A stretch of DNA of 64,000 bases from JACCSI01 sp035575715. GTDB taxonomy: Bacteria > Acidobacteriota > Vicinamibacteria > Vicinamibacterales > UBA2999. Positions 61,021 through 64,000 of this stretch are shown piece after piece (the stretch's first letter is position 1; each line of letters begins with the position of its first letter). The position numbers and the translations under genes were made by a program. The stretch spans positions 34,052 through 98,051 of the forward strand of contig DATLXN010000038.1 of assembly GCA_035575715.1 (NCBI GenBank), read 5' to 3'. The notes under the pieces are model-generated. The model ran no database searches. It was not told where the DNA came from and worked only from the letters and a program-made list of their open reading frames with translations.

Positions 61021-64000
61021 GCTCGAGCGAGTCCTTCAATTCTCGATTACCCAGCGCTGGCTGGTGCTGATTGCCACCGCGGCGATGGCCGCACTCGGTC
61101 TGTACAACTATGCGCGGCTGCGGATCGATGCGGTGCCCGACATCACCAACGTCCAAGTGCAGATCAACACCGAGGTGCCCGGCTTTTCCCCGCTCGAGGC
61201 TGAACAGCGCGTCACCTTCCCGGTCGAAACCGCAATGGCCGGTCTGCCACAGCTCCTCGAGACCCGTTCGATCTCACGTTACGGCCTGTCGCAGGTCACG
61301 GTAATTTTCGAGGACGACACCGACATCTATTTCGCACGGCAGTTGATTGCCGAGCGGGTCCAGGAGGTCCGTAACCAACTGCCGCCTGGCCTTGAACCGA
61401 AGATGGGTCCAATCGCCACCGGTCTGGGCGAGATTTTTCTGTGGACCGTCGAGGCCGAACCATCGGCCAAGAATGCTGAGGGGCAGCCGTATACGACGAT
61501 GGAGTTGCGGACGATTCAGGATTGGGTCGTCCGTCCGCAACTGAAGACCGTGCCGGGTGTGGCCGACGTCAACAGCATCGGCGGCTTCACCAAGCAATTC
61601 CACGTTATGCCGCGCACCGACGCGCTGCAGTCGTACGACCTCTCCTTAGGCGACGTCATCGAGGCGCTCGAGCGCAATAACAGCAACGTCGGGGCCGGCT
61701 ACATCGAGCGCAGTGGCGAGCAGTACTTAGTTCGTGTCCCCGGCCAAATCAACGCCCTCGAGGATATTCGCCAGATCGTGGTCGGCAATCACCAGGGCAC
61801 TGCGATCTTTCTCGGTAGCGTCGCCGATGTCGCGCTCGGGTCCGAATTACGGACCGGTGCCGCCACTGAAGACGGCCGCGAAGTCGTCCTCGGCACCGTG
61901 CTGATGCTGATGGGCGAGAACAGCCGCACCGTCGCACAACGCGTCGCGGCAAAGATGACGGAAGTGAACCGCACATTGCCGGCGGGCGTCGTGGCCAAGA
62001 CGGTCTACGACCGCACCACGCTGGTCGATGCGACCCTGAGAACCGTCCGCGACAACCTGACCCTTGGTGCGCTGCTGGTCATCGTCGTGCTGTTTCTGTT
62101 TCTCGGGAACATTCGCGCGGCAATCATCACTGCTTTCGTCATTCCGCTGTCGATGCTGTTTGCGATCACCGGCATGGTCGAAGGCGAGGTCAGCGGCAAT
62201 CTGCTCAGCCTCGGCGCGCTCGACTTCGGCATTATCGTCGACGGCGCGGTAATCATCGTCGAGAACTGCATCCGCGGATTGTCCGAGCGGCAACGTCAGT
62301 TGGGACGTCTGCTCACGCGCGAGGAGCGCTTTGTCGTCGTCTTCGAATCGTCGCGAGCGGTGCGCCGCGCGACGATGTTCGGCGAGCTGATCATCATGAT
62401 CGTCTACCTGCCGATCCTGACGTTGACCGGCATCGAGGGCAAGATGTTCTACCCGATGGCGTTTACCGTGCTCGCGGCGTTGCTCGGGGCGATGGTGTTG
62501 TCGGTGACGTTTGTGCCCGCTGCCGTCGCGACCTTCGTCACCGGGCGGCTGTCGGAGAAGGACAATCCGCTGGTGCGCTGGGCGGCGCGCGGCTATCTGC
62601 CGGCCTTGCGTCTCGGGCTCCGCAATCGCGCCGCGGTGGTGGCTGGGGCTGCGGCATTGATGCTGGTGACCGGCGCCATGGCCATGCGACTCGGCAGTGA
62701 ATTCCTCCCCAGCCTCGATGAGGGCGACCTGCTGGTCCACGCGCTGCGTATTCCGGGCACCAGTCTGTCCACCGCCGTTGAAATGCAGCATGCGCTCGAG
62801 CGAAAGTTCATGACCTATCCGGAGGTGGCCTACGTGTTCTCCAAGGTGGGCACCGCCGAGATCGCCACCGACCCGATGCCGCCCAGTGTTGCCGACACCT
62901 ACGTCATGCTCAAGCCGACCGAGGACTGGCCGGAGCCGCGCCGGTCCAAGGCCGCACTCGTCGAACAACTCCAGCGCGAGTTGCCCTTGGTGCCGGGCAA
63001 CAATTACGAGTTCATCCAACCGATCCAGATGCGGTTCAACGAGCTGATCGCAGGCGTGCGGTCGGACGTCGCGGTCAAGGTCTATGGCGACGATCTCGAT
63101 CAGCTCGCCGAAACCGCCGACGGGGTGCTGGGCGTGGTGTCGTCGGTGGAGGGCAGCGAGGATGCTCAGACCGAGCAGGTGACCGGGTTGCCGTTCATCC
63201 AGATCACTCCTGATCGCCCGGCGCTTACCCGGCTCGGCCTCAACGTCGACGACGTCCAGTCGGTGGTCTCGACCGCGATGGGGGGAACGGCAGCGGGTCA
63301 GATTTTCGAGGGCGACCGTCGCTTCGACATAGTTGTGCGCTTGCCCGAGGCATTGCGCGCCGATCCTGCAGTGCTCGAACGCCTGCCGATTCCGTTGCCG
63401 CAGGGCGCCGGATCGATCCCGCTGTCGGAAATCGCGACGATCGAGCGCACCACCGGCCCCAATCAAATCAGCCGCGAGAACGGGAAGCGTCGTGCCGTCG
63501 TCACCACCAACGTGCGCGGGCGCGACCTGGGGTCGTTTATCGGCGAGCTGAAGCAGAAAATCGATACCGGGGTCGATCTGCCTGAGGGCTATTGGATCGA
63601 CTATGGCGGGACGTTCGAACAGCTGCAGTCGGCCTCCACCCGGTTGCAGATCGTCGTGCCGCTGGCAATGCTGCTGATCTTCGGGTTGTTGATGGCGTTG
63701 TTCAAATCGGCGCGCGATGCCGCGATCGTCTTTTCGGGCGTGCCGCTGGCCCTGACCGGTGGCATCGCCGCCTTGTTGCTGTTCGGGATACCATTCTCGA
63801 TCTCGGCGGGGGTCGGCTTTATCGCGCTTTCGGGCGTGGCAGTGCTAAACGGCGTCGTCATGCTCACCTTCATCCGCCAGTTGCGCGAAGCCGGCTATGC
63901 GCTCGACGACGCGATCCGCGAGGGCGCGCTGACGCGGCTGCGTCCGGTCCTGATGACCGCGCTAGTCGCCAGCCTCGGCTTCGTGCCGATGGCGCTCAAC
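61021..64000 (+). CDS. czcA: CzcA-type heavy-metal RND pump (3' end outside window)
   Basis: The frame stays open from ATG 61021 to the last base, giving 993 residues of an expected total near 1040. It has the first helix LERVLQFSITQRWLVLIATA, periplasmic porter loops, and helix-4 motif LDFGIIVDGAVIIVENCI. The DFG...D...EN pattern marks CzcA-like pumps of divalent ions (Zn, Co, Cd, Ni) rather than the CusA copper/silver type. It exchanges protons for metal ions through the CzcB/CzcC path. The missing part is the end of the last helical bundle. Confidence 0.93.

Noticed and set aside
61847..63466. 539-codon frame opposite the CzcA pump
   Set aside because: The pump frame has all RND motifs; the opposite product is a His/Arg/Asp-rich low-complexity chain typical of a shadow.

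Overview
The window is a high-GC, densely coded bacterial chromosome segment. The gene set suggests Acidobacteriota, perhaps the Vicinamibacteria: an Oar-like TonB-dependent receptor, a DUF4159-MoxR-DUF58-BatA-DUF4175 gene train, Tat-exported peptidases, and intergenic heptamer repeats. No rRNA is present, so this placement is inference. No tRNA, rRNA, CRISPR array or intact mobile element was seen. Layout: 1-9.1 kb holds one-carbon/methionine and housekeeping genes (phosphoesterase end, homocysteine methyltransferase/MTHFR fusion, lipid-type methyltransferase, thioesterase, M24 peptidase, glycosyltransferase, Lon). 9.1-14.2 kb is an orphan lipid or polyketide-type cluster: a ketosynthase, a geranylgeranyl-reductase-like flavoprotein, an ICMT methyltransferase and a PIG-V-like mannosyltransferase, with a second membrane methyltransferase diverging from a shared 20-bp promoter gap. 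14.3-28.2 kb is a long co-directional block: TPR-gluzincin protein, DUF4159, MoxR, DUF58, BatA-like VWA, giant DUF4175-like coiled-coil protein, second VWA membrane protein and a caspase-fold protein without its nucleophile. It looks like one envelope-associated ATPase/VWA machine. 28.2-32.4 kb carries a rhomboid and a zinc-ribbon protein diverging from a perfect inverted repeat, then an FHA-GAF-PP2C phosphatase coupled to a small membrane protein and an HMGL-like synthase. 32.4-33.7 kb is a scar: a decayed vapBC toxin-antitoxin pair and an unrecognised secreted protein. 33.8-45 kb has a glutaminyl-cyclase-like enzyme, citrate synthase, YacG, and a phosphate/polyphosphate island in which ppx-pstSCAB-phoU diverges from CHAD-sixA-dagK. 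45-57.7 kb carries an orphan response regulator, GlgC, a cardiolipin synthase, a frameshifted PhoX phosphatase, the Oar-like receptor, a DASS transporter with a clear terminator nearby, and an M48 protease with an Arg-Asp repeat tract. 57.7-64 kb starts a heavy-metal RND efflux operon; its CzcA-type pump runs off the end. Two genome-scale habits stand out. First, several intergenic gaps carry tandem 7-8-bp repeats of different sequence that touch stop or start codons. Second, many genes have a TANNNT box only 6-7 bases before the start codon with no Shine-Dalgarno, which suggests leaderless transcripts. The most informative single relic is vapBC, where one inferred C-for-T change in an ATGA junction would have removed both the antitoxin stop and the toxin start.
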